48,935 bases of DNA. It comes from Treponema sp. GTDB lineage: Bacteria > Spirochaetota > Spirochaetia > Treponematales > Treponemataceae. Positions 9,105-16,615 of the stretch are shown piece after piece (the stretch's first letter is position 1; the number at the start of each line of letters is the position of its first letter). The stretch covers positions 1 to 48,935 of the forward strand of contig JAEENG010000020.1 in assembly GCA_016283615.1 (NCBI GenBank), read 5' to 3'. Under the pieces are notes generated by a model. That model saw only the letters and a list, made by a program, of their open reading frames with translations, did no database searches and had not been told where the DNA came from. The translations under genes and the position numbers were made by a program.

Positions 9105-11888
9105 CTATTCTGAAATTACAATTACACCGATAGAAGCTGTATCACCTTTTGTAATAACATCATTACCGGTTGCAGTAAATGTTTGTTCAAATGTTGTAAC
9201 TGCTGTAGTTTTAGCACTAAGTTTAACAGCAGTACCATTCAACTTAAAGCATGACTGTTTTCCGCTTGGTAAAGAGCCTACAACAGTAATTGTAGCACCG
9301 ACTGTTGCCTTCACAGTAATGCTGCTTGAACTTTCCATTTTCATGGTTGTATATTCGATACCGTCATAAGTAATGGTAATTGCACCATTACTTTCCTTTG
9401 CATTTACACTTCCAACTGCAGTTACGCGGCTGTCGGACGGAGCAACGGCACCGTTTACAACAAGAGCTACAACAGCAGAACCTGTCGGAACGTCTGTACT
9501 TCCTGAGTCAGTAGTTCCACCGGAAACAGGGTCACTTGTTCCGCTTCCGGTTGATTCACCTGAACCGGTTGAACCTGAATCTCCGCCGGTACTTCCGCCG
9601 GAACCCGAAGAAGCAAGTCCCTGAACTGCCGTAAGCTTGTTTTCATAGTTTACGACAAGAGCTTTCAATGCTGAATTAACACCATAATCAGCGTCATCTG
9701 CCGCATTGTCAAAGTTGTATGCAAAGTCACTCTGGTAGCGGCCTGCGTATTTAACAACGTATGATTTTGCAGTTTCTGCATTAGAAGGAACGGCAGCAAG
9801 ACCAAGTCCGCTCAAACCTAATTTTGTATCAAAGTTTGAATATGTATGGCTTCCGCTCTTTGTCTTTACAGTGTCAGGAACAACTGCATCACGCGAATCT
9901 ACTTCGTAAGCGTCAATATCGCTCAAAGAAACACCTGTTGTATATGTAGTTTCCCAACCGGTTGCTGCATATACAGTGATTGCCTTGACGTTGATTGAAC
10001 CTTCAGAACCTGCAGTAACAGCAAATGAAGTATCAGTAAGACCGCTTACATCAAATTCACAGTCTGTATAATCTGCATCACTTACAGTTCCAGATACACT
10101 GCCTACCGTCAATTTTGCAGAACTTACATCAGAAGAACCTGATTTTGCTTTAATTACAACCTTTGTCGCATTTGCAGGAACTGTAAGCGTAAAGCCTTTT
10201 TTACCCTTAGAAATCTGATAATATGGCTTTGTTGCGTCAGAAGCTCCCTTATCGGTTGCATTATCTGTAACAATGAAAGCTGGGAAACTCTCTCCGTATG
10301 CCCAGCTGTATATTGTCCAAGTTCCATCACCGTTAACTGTACCAAGAGTTTCTGTTACAGTTGTCGGTTCTGAAACTGATTTACCATTTGTGTAGTCGTA
10401 TTTGTTTGTAACAAACTGGAATTTAACTCCGTTTGTATTATTTCCAACAAACTTATTACCGTAAGCCTTAATGGTTCCGCCTTCTTCACCTGAGAAAGTT
10501 CCGTCACCCTGTCCGTCAGTTCCCTGCTTTGAAGACATCATCGGGTCATGAGCGTTACGGAAGTAGTTTGATTCAGCAAAACATGAAGAACCGCTTGTTA
10601 CACCAATACCGTATTTTGAGTTACCGTCGTAGTAGTTGTTGTAAACGTGAACTGCAGTTGCGTTACGGATACGCGGATGGCGGCTGTCTGAGTGGTCATA
10701 CCAGTTGTGGTGGTAAGAAAGATAGTTTGAACCGTTTGAATCTGCAGAGGCATCAAGGAGATTACACTTTCCGCTGTCCCAGAAGTGGTTGTAAGAAAGT
10801 GTACTGTATGTTGATTTTTTAAAGTCTAACGAACCGTCACCCTTAGCCTGGTCTGAGTCAGAACCGACAGCACCGTAAGAAATATCGTTGTTATGAATCC
10901 AAAGGTATGAGTTGTCAGTATCAACCGAAATACCATCGTCCATAAAGTTGTAGACACCGAGGTTGCACAGTTCAACATATTTGGCTGCACGAATAAGGAA
11001 GCCGAATCCGTAAACAGCGGCATCGTGTCCTACACCTTCGATTGTGATTCCATATTCTGTTGTTGATTTAATCTGAAGGCCTTCGGCAGATGAACCGAGG
11101 CTGTCCATCTGAGCCTTTGTAATTGTACCGATGATACGGATACAAAGAGGTACAGAAAGTTTTTTGAGGGAAGCTTCAGAAAGAATATTCTGAAGACCTG
11201 TGTAAGTTGCGTCGGCAGTTGCGTTTGTACCTTTTACCTGAGTATAGCTTACTGTTTTTGCAGTAGCGCCTGTTACGTACAAAACAATTGCGTTGCTCTT
11301 GAGGGTACCGTCAGATGCGTAAGCACCAGGAATTGAAGAGCCTGTAAATGCAAAGCCTGAACGGTCTTTATCAGCAACAGTCATTGTTGCACTTGAATAG
11401 TCAGACTTGCTCTGGGTACCTACGGCGCATACTTTAAGAGTATGTGAGCCTGCAGTAAGTCCAAGAGCATCAGCACGGCAAACCTTTGTCAAAGATTTTT
11501 TGGTCCATGTTGAATTTGCCTCGTCATACTCATGATATACATATTCATCATAGTAGCGGATTAAAGCTTCATCAATCTTAACATCATCAGCAAGAACTTC
11601 ATAAACAGCGCCTTCTACCTGTTCAAAAATAATGTATGCAGAATTGAACAGACCGTCGCTTTTTACAATTTTAACCTGAGCATTTGAAACATCAGCGGCG
11701 GTAGGAGTCTGAACAGTACCTGCTCCGCCTCCACCATTTTCAGGATTATCAACGTTTCCGCCACCGCCGGAAACAGGACCGCTGTGTTCGTCTCCTCCAC
11801 CGCCGGAACTTGTAGTTCCCGAGCAGGCAAAAAATAGAAGTCCCGCAGCAAGAATTGCGGTAATTCCAAATAAAGTCCTTTTCATCAT
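9105..11888 (-). CDS. Pectate lyase lipoprotein, polysaccharide lyase family 1
   Basis: A 927-residue lipoprotein with signal peptide ending LLFFAC (Cys22) and a Gly-rich tether to residue 60. Residues 65-175 look like a fibronectin-type or Ig-like domain. The PL1 beta-helix spans about 240-500, with WIHNNDIS, the calcium-site DGSLDFK (D351, D355) and YHHNWYDHSDSRHPRIR, in which R406 matches the PelC catalytic arginine. A beta-sandwich module (about 555-645) follows, then a Ser/Gly/Thr linker (760-800) and a C-terminal beta module (805-927), probably carbohydrate-binding. Predicted to cleave pectate outside the cytoplasm with the neighbouring PL9 enzyme. Two ATGs stand in tandem; GGGGG ends one base before the first and four before the second (11885), so the second may be the true start. 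Confidence 0.92.
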   Translation of the reverse strand: MMKRTLFGITAILAAGLLFFACSGTTSSGGGGDEHSGPVSGGGGNVDNPENGGGGAGTVQTPTAADVSNAQVKIVKSDGLFNSAYIIFEQVEGAVYEVLADDVKIDEALIRYYDEYVYHEYDEANSTWTKKSLTKVCRADALGLTAGSHTLKVCAVGTQSKSDYSSATMTVADKDRSGFAFTGSSIPGAYASDGTLKSNAIVLYVTGATAKTVSYTQVKGTNATADATYTGLQNILSEASLKKLSVPLCIRIIGTITKAQMDSLGSSAEGLQIKSTTEYGITIEGVGHDAAVYGFGFLIRAAKYVELCNLGVYNFMDDGISVDTDNSYLWIHNNDISYGAVGSDSDQAKGDGSLDFKKSTYSTLSYNHFWDSGKCNLLDASADSNGSNYLSYHHNWYDHSDSRHPRIRNATAVHVYNNYYDGNSKYGIGVTSGSSCFAESNYFRNAHDPMMSSKQGTDGQGDGTFSGEEGGTIKAYGNKFVGNNTNGVKFQFVTNKYDYTNGKSVSEPTTVTETLGTVNGDGTWTIYSWAYGESFPAFIVTDNATDKGASDATKPYYQISKGKKGFTLTVPANATKVVIKAKSGSSDVSSAKLTVGSVSGTVSDADYTDCEFDVSGLTDTSFAVTAGSEGSINVKAITVYAATGWETTYTTGVSLSDIDAYEVDSRDAVVPDTVKTKSGSHTYSNFDTKLGLSGLGLAAVPSNAETAKSYVVKYAGRYQSDFAYNFDNAADDADYGVNSALKALVVNYENKLTAVQGLASSGSGGSTGGDSGSTGSGESTGSGTSDPVSGGTTDSGSTDVPTGSAVVALVVNGAVAPSDSRVTAVGSVNAKESNGAITITYDGIEYTTMKMESSSSITVKATVGATITVVGSLPSGKQSCFKLNGTAVKLSAKTTAVTTFEQTFTATGNDVITKGDTASIGVIVISE

Positions 11889-12091
11889 TCCCCCTTTTAA
11901 GGCGTCTAAAAAAGTAACAAAACGACACCACTTTGTTTATAATATCGAGCAATGATACAAAGGTTCATATTATTATTTGCACTTTTCCGACATTTAGTGA
12001 TAAAATTTTCTCAAGTTTTAAGAATATTCCGAACAAAAAGTCAAAAAAGTCAATTTTTTATAAGTTTTATTAAGGGGATTTTAAAAAGCGT

Positions 12092-12138
12092 CCTGTCATT
12101 GACAACAGATACCCGCGTCGGGGCGCGGAAATAACAGG
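12092..12138. repeat. REP-like palindromic element
   Basis: Ends CCTGT (12092-12096) and ACAGG (12134-12138) are inverted. An inner stem, CCGCG (12113-12117) with CGCGG (12124-12128), sits between them. The TGTCATTG start recurs as TGTCATTGC at 12698-12706 and 12722-12730, which suggests a dispersed intergenic repeat family rather than a gene part. Confidence 0.5.
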
Positions 12139-12229
12139 AAAGATTAACAATCGGAATCGGAGTAAATCTGTTAGAAGAGTTGGGCGTGTCCCTCACTGTG
12201 TTCGGGCCGGGCTTTTCAGGGCTACGGCA

Positions 12230-12270
12230 AGGGCGTTGCCCGGGGCAACGCCCTGGGCAACGCCCTTTGC
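12230..12270. repeat. Tandem 12-bp repeat with competing hairpins
   Basis: GGGCAACGCCCT occurs twice in direct tandem (12243-12254 and 12255-12266), and its reverse complement AGGGCGTTGCCC stands just before it (12230-12241). The upstream arm can pair with either copy, giving two mutually exclusive GC-rich stems. A short CACACC/GGTGTG hairpin follows at 12278-12292. I see no gene that it would control other than the toxin locus 120 bases downstream. Confidence 0.65.
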
Positions 12271-12354
12271 CTCCGACCACACCTCCGGTGTGTTTTCGCT
12301 GCGCTCACCCTTACAATCCCTCACGCAAAAATGACACAATATAGTAAATGCCTC

Positions 12355-12383
12355 TTGCTTCCTATACAAGATTATAGTATACT
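12355..12383 (+). promoter_or_regulatory. Putative promoter of toxin mRNA
   Basis: TTGCTT at 12355-12360 (3/6), a 17-base spacer and TATACT at 12378-12383 (5/6). The expected start is near 12390, right at the GGGAACACCG that opens the left inverted-repeat arm. Confidence 0.5.
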
Positions 12384-12428
12384 GATTATCGGGAACACCG
12401 TGGTATGGGTGGCTGTCTCCTAATCTAA

Positions 12429-12455
12429 ATGACTGGGAGATTTGTGCAGATATGA
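12429..12455 (+). other. Leader peptide frame overlapping the toxin start
   Basis: An eight-codon frame starts at ATG 12429 and ends with TGA at 12453-12455. The TGA overlaps the toxin ATG (12452-12454) as ATGA. The toxin's GGGAGA Shine-Dalgarno lies within it. Translational coupling of the mok/hok kind is possible, but no ribosome-binding site precedes the leader frame, so its use is conjectural. Confidence 0.35.
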
Positions 12456-12538
12456 CAAATTATGAAGAGGCGATGCTTGTCATTGCCGTTCTGACTTTGC
12501 TTATAGACGCACTTGCTCTCTTCAAGAATTTCTTGTAG
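12452..12538 (+). CDS. Small hydrophobic toxin peptide, putative holin-like (type I TA)
   Basis: A 28-residue peptide with start MTNYEEAMLV, a membrane-spanning stretch of about 17 residues, one Asp (D19) and a basic Lys25 near the end, closing in FKNFL. The short N-terminus with a YE pair followed by a single hydrophobic helix is the pattern of the putative holin-like toxins (Hol_Tox) that are common in Firmicutes. GGGAGA at 12435-12440 lies 11 bases before the ATG. Just upstream, TCTCCT (12416-12421) can pair with GGGAGA and hide it. The gene sits between inward-facing promoters, with a hairpin terminator after it, and is enclosed by inverted repeats. Predicted to insert in the inner membrane when its antisense RNA is lost. 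Likely acquired by transfer; toxicity is inferred. Confidence 0.75.
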   Translation: MTNYEEAMLVIAVLTLLIDALALFKNFL

Positions 12539-12540
12539 GG

Positions 12541-12630
12541 CAAAAAATAAAGCCTACCCGGCTGCAACCCTGAGTAGGCTTTTAACAATAGCTTAAAGGA
12601 GACAGCCACTAACTGCGGTGTTCCCTTTTC
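12541..12630 (-). ncRNA. Putative antitoxin RNA, convergent with toxin mRNA
   Basis: Predicted from the promoter at 12664-12637 and the terminator at 12582-12549: an RNA of roughly 90 bases that runs toward the toxin gene. Its 5' part copies the toxin mRNA leader (GGGAACACCG...GGCTGTCTCC), and its 3' part is complementary to the end of the toxin transcript over about 40 bases, including the terminator loop. The TCTCC near its 5' end could also pair with the toxin Shine-Dalgarno in trans. The architecture recalls par of pAD1 and bsrG/SR4. The RNA is not proven. Confidence 0.6.
12549..12582. terminator. Bidirectional terminator shared by toxin and antitoxin RNAs
   Basis: A 9-bp stem, AAAGCCTAC (12549-12557) with GTAGGCTTT (12574-12582), and a 16-base loop. 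On the minus strand it is followed by ATTTTTTG, a good U-tract. On the plus strand the stem's own TTT plus TAACAA follows, a weaker signal, so some toxin transcripts may read into the right inverted-repeat arm. Confidence 0.75.
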
Positions 12631-12636
12631 TGTTTA

Positions 12637-12664
12637 AATATACCACATTCTGTTAATTTGTCAA
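12637..12664 (-). promoter_or_regulatory. Promoter of antitoxin RNA
   Basis: On the minus strand: perfect TTGACA at 12664-12659, a 16-base spacer, and TATATT (5/6) at 12642-12637. The expected start is near 12630. It is clearly stronger than the toxin promoter, as expected for an excess of antitoxin RNA. Confidence 0.7.
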
Positions 12665-12763
12665 CAACTTACATGGGGTTTCCTATCGTGCCCGCTGTGT
12701 CATTGCAAATCACAACTCCCCTGTCATTGCCTGCCGCGGGCCGGGGCATCTGTGAAGTATAGT

Positions 12764-12793
12764 AAAAAAAAAGACCTTCGCATAACGAAGGTC
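12764..12793 (-). terminator. Rho-independent terminator of gap
   Basis: On the minus strand GACCTTCG (12793-12786) pairs with CGAAGGTC (12780-12773) around a 5-base loop. It is followed by nine T residues (12772-12764). It lies 22 bases after the gap stop codon. Confidence 0.92.
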
Positions 12794-12814
12794 CTTTTTA
12801 GTCTTCAGCAAAAA

Positions 12815-13873
12815 TTATTTAAGTTCTGAGAAGTATTTAATAGTACGAACCATCTGTGAAGTATAGCTGTTCTCGTTATCGTACCATGAAACAACCTGTA
12901 CTTCGTACAAATCGTCAGCGATTTTGTTTACCATTGTCTGAGTTGAATCGAACAATGAACCAAAGCGCATTCCGATTACGTCTGAAGATACGATTTCGTC
13001 TTCATTGTATCCGAATGTTTCAGGATCAGAAGCTTTCTTCATAGCGGCGTTGATTGCTTCTTTTGTTACGTCGTTACCCTTTACAACTGCTGTAAGGATT
13101 GTTGTAGATCCTGTTGGAACAGGAACACGCTGAGCTGAACCGATCAATTTTCCGTTCAATTCCGGAATTACGAGACCGATAGCTTTTGCAGCACCTGTTG
13201 AGTTAGGAACGATGTTCTGAGCACCTGCGCGTGAACGGCGGAGGTCACCCTTGCGCTGTGGACCGTCGAGAATCATCTGGTCGCCTGTGTAAGCGTGGAT
13301 TGTTGACATGATACCTGACTGGATTGGGAAAGCATCGTTGAGAGCTTTTGCCATTGGAGCCAGACAGTTTGTTGTACAAGAAGCAGCAGAAATAACTGTG
13401 TCGCTTGCTTTAAGAGTTTTGTGGTTTACGTTGTAAACGATTGTTGGAAGATCATTTCCAGCTGGTGCAGAAATTACAACTTTGCGTGCACCTGCTTTTA
13501 CGTGTTCTTCTGATTTTGCTTTTGATGTATAGAAACCTGTACATTCGAGAACTACGTCTACGCCGATTTTTCCCCAGTTTGGAAGGTTAGCTGCATCTGG
13601 TCCCTTGCACTTGTAAATTACGATTTTCTTTCCATCTACTACGATGTAGTTATCTTCGCCTTCACCATCGTGAGCTTCTACAGTGTGCAGTCCTTCACCA
13701 ATACGGCCCATGAAACCGCCCTGTGCTGTATCATACTTCAAAAGGTGTGCGAGCATTGTTGGGCTTGTAAGATCGTTGATAGCAACAACTTCATATCCCT
13801 TAGCGCCAAACATCTGGCGGAATGCCAAACGACCAATACGGCCAAAACCATTAATAGCAACTTTTACTGCCAT
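12815..13873 (-). CDS. gap: Glyceraldehyde-3-phosphate dehydrogenase, type I
   Basis: A 352-residue cytoplasmic enzyme that oxidises glyceraldehyde-3-phosphate to 1,3-bisphosphoglycerate with NAD. The N-terminal Rossmann motif is INGFGRIGR (8-16). The active site SAASCTTNC has catalytic C166, and H193 lies in [10 protein letters not shown]. The C-terminal [15 protein letters not shown] is typical. The chain is longer than the usual 330-340 residues because of a charged insert near 63-77 ([10 protein letters not shown]), a feature seen in some bacterial GAPDHs. AGGAGA stands six bases before the ATG and a strong terminator follows, so it can be expressed alone as well as by readthrough from the valS-acyl-CoA synthetase run upstream. 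Confidence 0.98.
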   Translation of the reverse strand: MAVKVAINGFGRIGRLAFRQMFGAKGYEVVAINDLTSPTMLAHLLKYDTAQGGFMGRIGEGLHTVEAHDGEGEDNYIVVDGKKIVIYKCKGPDAANLPNWGKIGVDVVLECTGFYTSKAKSEEHVKAGARKVVISAPAGNDLPTIVYNVNHKTLKASDTVISAASCTTNCLAPMAKALNDAFPIQSGIMSTIHAYTGDQMILDGPQRKGDLRRSRAGAQNIVPNSTGAAKAIGLVIPELNGKLIGSAQRVPVPTGSTTILTAVVKGNDVTKEAINAAMKKASDPETFGYNEDEIVSSDVIGMRFGSLFDSTQTMVNKIADDLYEVQVVSWYDNENSYTSQMVRTIKYFSELK

Positions 13874-13953
13874 AATCTATCTCCTATAAAAAATTAGATT
13901 CAAATTATATTAATTCTAAAATAGCGGATTTTTGACAAATAGTCTACAAAATT

Positions 13954-15912
13954 TTATTCAAATAGACCCGCAATTTGTTCTTTGTAAAGCTCTTCAATCT
14001 TGTAGCGCATCATTTCCTGCTTTGCACTCAGTTCAACACCAACTTCAAAAGATTTTGGTACAAGAACGAATTTATAAATTCGTTCACAAATACGGAATCC
14101 GTTATTTGTACTGATTTTTTCATTCAGGATTGAAGCAAACAGACTGTCGATTTCAGGTGTCTTGAGCAGCGACGGATAATCCATATAGGCAAGATTGTTC
14201 TGTTCAGCATAAGCTTTAACGGCATCTTCGTTAGGAACAATGAGTGCGCCCAGGTATTTTTTATCCTGACCGGTTACCATTACAGATTCGATGAATTCGT
14301 TTCCGAGAAGTTCGGCTTCGATTACTGAAGGTTCAATATTTTCGCCGCCCAGCAATACGATTGTATCCTTTGCACGGCCTGTAATTTTAATTTCACCGTC
14401 ATAGGTCATAAGACCAAGGTCACCAGTGTTGAACCAGCCGTCCTTGTCGATTACCTTTTCTGTCAGGTCAGGACGCTTGTAATAGCCCTTCATTACCTGA
14501 GGCGAGCGGAGAATAATCAGGCCCTGCTTTCCCGGAGGAAGGGGATCCATGCTTTTGATAACTCCGTGCTCTTCTGCAACAATGCGCAAATCCATTGTAG
14601 GGAACAGAATTCCCACAACGCCCGGACGAGGATGAGTCCAGTCGCGGAACGAAATTACAGGCGCAGTTTCGCTCATGCCGTAGCCTTCAAGAAGGTTAAG
14701 GCCGATTGCGCGGTAAAAGTCGTCAGTTGCTTTCTGGAGGGCGCCGCCGCCTGAAACGGCGATGGAAATACGGCCGCCAAACTTAGCACGGATTTTTCTG
14801 AATACAAGGATGTCTCCAAGTTTGTGCCATGGCCACAGTACAAGCCATGGAATAAGTCCAACACAGAAATCCAGCGGACGGCAGCGTTTTTTAATCTGGG
14901 TTGCGTTTCCATAAACCAGGTCTTTCATTCTGGCATATTTTGCGCCTACGCTGATAAAGAAATTGAATAATTTAAGTGTGATTCCGCCGGTCTTTCTCAT
15001 AGCGCGGTTTACACCGTTTGCAAGACCTTCCCAGAGACGCGGAACACCGCAGATCCACTGAGGGCGGATTACTGCCATGTCAGGAAGAAGAATCGGAGCA
15101 ACAGGTTTTGAATATGCAAGACCGCAGCTCATTGTCGGAGCCAGGTACTGAATCAGGCGTTCAAAACTGTGCCATACCGGCAGGATGCTCATCCAGATAT
15201 CGCCTACTTTACATGGTACAAAGTTATGAATTACAGAAAGCTGAGTCATGTAGTTTCCGTGTGTGAGCATTACGCCTTTTGGAGTTCCTGTTGTGCCGGA
15301 TGTAAAAATCATTGTGGCAAGGTCATCGCCTTCAATTGAATCCATAGAGTCTTCAATTTCTTTTGTCTTGCCGGCAACATCCGTATTCAGGATTTCGTGG
15401 CCTTTTTCCAGCAGCCGGTCAAAGTAGTAAAGTGTAATTCCTGCGTCTTTAATGGCCTTTTCTACATCGTCTTCTGCCTTATCAAAGAGAATTACATTTT
15501 TTAAGAGCGGAACCTCGTCAACTTTTTCAAGGATTTTTTTAATCTGGCGGGCATTTTCAAAAATTCCGTATTTACAGTCAGCAAAACTTGTAATGAAGCG
15601 GATTTCTGTTCCCATTGAATCACAGCCCCGGGGAACATCGGCAGCTCCAAGGCTCAGAATGGCAAAGTCACTGATTAACCATTCACGGCGGTTATCAGAA
15701 ATAAAGGCTACATTGTCACCTTTTTGAATTCCAATTGACTTTAATGCAAGAGCATAGTCAATAACCTTTGAATACACTTCCGCATAGGAATATTCCTGGA
15801 ATTTGCCTTCACTGTTTTTTGAATACTGAAGAATTACATCAGGAACTTCTTTTGCTCTTGTCTTTAAAAGCAACGGAAGGTTTTTTGGCAGCGTTCTTGT
15901 AGTGAATTTCAC
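13954..15912 (-). CDS. Long-chain acyl-CoA synthetase (AMP-forming)
   Basis: A 652-residue member of the adenylate-forming (ANL) superfamily. It activates a fatty acid to the acyl-adenylate and then to acyl-CoA. Motifs in order: P-loop-like MIFTSGTTGTPKGVMLTHGNY (about 205-225), LEGYGMSETAPVIS (A5 region), GWFNTGDLG (A7), and GRAKDTIVLLGGENIEP (hinge, A8). It is the large spirochaetal/bacterial FadD type and probably lies at the inner membrane. Start: GTG 15912 has GGGGA eight bases upstream; a TTG at 15945 in the same frame has no such site, so I prefer GTG. It follows the small HD hydrolase gene by 60 bases, and so may belong to the valS transcript. Substrate chain length cannot be read from the sequence. 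Confidence 0.93.
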   Translation of the reverse strand: MKFTTRTLPKNLPLLLKTRAKEVPDVILQYSKNSEGKFQEYSYAEVYSKVIDYALALKSIGIQKGDNVAFISDNRREWLISDFAILSLGAADVPRGCDSMGTEIRFITSFADCKYGIFENARQIKKILEKVDEVPLLKNVILFDKAEDDVEKAIKDAGITLYYFDRLLEKGHEILNTDVAGKTKEIEDSMDSIEGDDLATMIFTSGTTGTPKGVMLTHGNYMTQLSVIHNFVPCKVGDIWMSILPVWHSFERLIQYLAPTMSCGLAYSKPVAPILLPDMAVIRPQWICGVPRLWEGLANGVNRAMRKTGGITLKLFNFFISVGAKYARMKDLVYGNATQIKKRCRPLDFCVGLIPWLVLWPWHKLGDILVFRKIRAKFGGRISIAVSGGGALQKATDDFYRAIGLNLLEGYGMSETAPVISFRDWTHPRPGVVGILFPTMDLRIVAEEHGVIKSMDPLPPGKQGLIILRSPQVMKGYYKRPDLTEKVIDKDGWFNTGDLGLMTYDGEIKITGRAKDTIVLLGGENIEPSVIEAELLGNEFIESVMVTGQDKKYLGALIVPNEDAVKAYAEQNNLAYMDYPSLLKTPEIDSLFASILNEKISTNNGFRICERIYKFVLVPKSFEVGVELSAKQEMMRYKIEELYKEQIAGLFE

Positions 15913-15972
15913 TTTTTTAGTCCCCTTCAAAAGCCCCCGCAGCAAATGCGATTTTTTATCGCCGGGAGCCCT

Positions 15973-16602
15973 TTATTTGCGGCTTTCCTTTTCGGATGCC
16001 TTTCTATTTAAATATCCGGAATCAACAAGGTACTGACGGCGTGTCATTACCAGAGAAATCAATTCCTGATACATATTGTAATCTACTTCCAGTGCAATAG
16101 GAAAGATAAAAAATTCTGTTTCGTCGCAATATCGTTCAATAAATTTTTCGTCGGTAACAAATCCCAGCGAAATCATATTACTGATTCGATCTGCGCATTT
16201 TAAGATTTTGGCTTTCTGACTGCCGTCCACAAGGATGCGGCGGAGAAACTGGCTTTTCTGTTCACCTTCCCGTTTGGTAACTTCAAGTACCAGATCCAGC
16301 ACCTGACGGCCTTCAGAATCCGTGTTGATGATTATGTCCTGGTCAAAACCTGGGATATCTTCTACCACGTCGTGAATTACGCTTGCCTTCAGCAAAGTTG
16401 AATCAATATATCCGTAGTCAATCAAAATGGCCATTGTATCCATCTGGTGACGGAACATATTGCCGCCGGCGTGGCGTTCTTTTCCGATAAGATTTGTTGC
16501 AATCTGCATATATGGAGCAAGTACAATTTTCTGAAGTTGCTGAAGATGTTCAGCATCCATCTTAAGAGGCTTGTCTACTTTCATATCAAACTGTTTGCCC
16601 AT
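15973..16602 (-). CDS. HD-domain protein resembling a small (p)ppGpp hydrolase (SAH)
   Basis: A 209-residue single-domain protein of the metal-dependent HD superfamily. The RelA/SpoT hydrolase signature is present in order: H52 (MFRHQMDTMAIL), HDVVED (H77, D78, E81, D82), LVLEVTK (about 104-110), and a K-x-ADR-x-x-N segment with D138. There is no synthetase or TGS domain, and the length fits a small alarmone hydrolase. Inferred reaction: removal of the 3' pyrophosphate from (p)ppGpp or a related nucleotide. It starts 13 bases after valS with GGGGG before the ATG, so it is co-transcribed with an aminoacyl-tRNA synthetase. This fits a stringent-response role. An unrelated HD hydrolase cannot be excluded. 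Confidence 0.78.
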   Translation of the reverse strand: MGKQFDMKVDKPLKMDAEHLQQLQKIVLAPYMQIATNLIGKERHAGGNMFRHQMDTMAILIDYGYIDSTLLKASVIHDVVEDIPGFDQDIIINTDSEGRQVLDLVLEVTKREGEQKSQFLRRILVDGSQKAKILKCADRISNMISLGFVTDEKFIERYCDETEFFIFPIALEVDYNMYQELISLVMTRRQYLVDSGYLNRKASEKESRK

Positions 16603-16615
16603 ATACGCCCCCGTC

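Larger units (their letters stand above)
11889..12354. other. Non-coding stretch: AT-rich leader then palindromic repeats
   Basis: No credible protein gene. 11889-12090 is AT-rich and must hold the promoter of the PL1 gene, but I could not pick a clear -35/-10 pair. 12092-12350 is much richer in G+C than its surroundings and consists of nested palindromes listed separately. Several short reading frames here have no Shine-Dalgarno and no protein-like composition. Confidence 0.6.
12391..12625. repeat. Inverted-repeat arms bounding the toxin-antitoxin locus (12391-12420 and 12598-12625)
   Basis: The left arm begins GGGAACACCG and ends GTGGCTGTCTCC. The right arm begins GGAGACAGCCAC and ends CGGTGTTCCC. 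The outer 10 and inner 12 positions are perfectly complementary, with a small mismatched bulge between. Since each arm lies just inside a promoter that points inward, the toxin mRNA and the opposing RNA begin with nearly the same sequence. A toxin transcript reaching the right arm could also close into a long panhandle. Confidence 0.85.

Noticed and set aside
12050-12280. 76-residue reading frame on the minus strand in the repeat island
   Set aside because: Composition is driven by the palindromes (Arg/Pro/Gly/Cys), there is no Shine-Dalgarno, and it crosses two repeat families.
12391-12625. Toxin locus as a transposon with terminal inverted repeats only
   Set aside because: The arms lie just inside promoters and contain the RNA 5' ends, and I see no clear target duplication outside them. 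Transfer as an element is still possible, but the arms are better explained as RNA parts.
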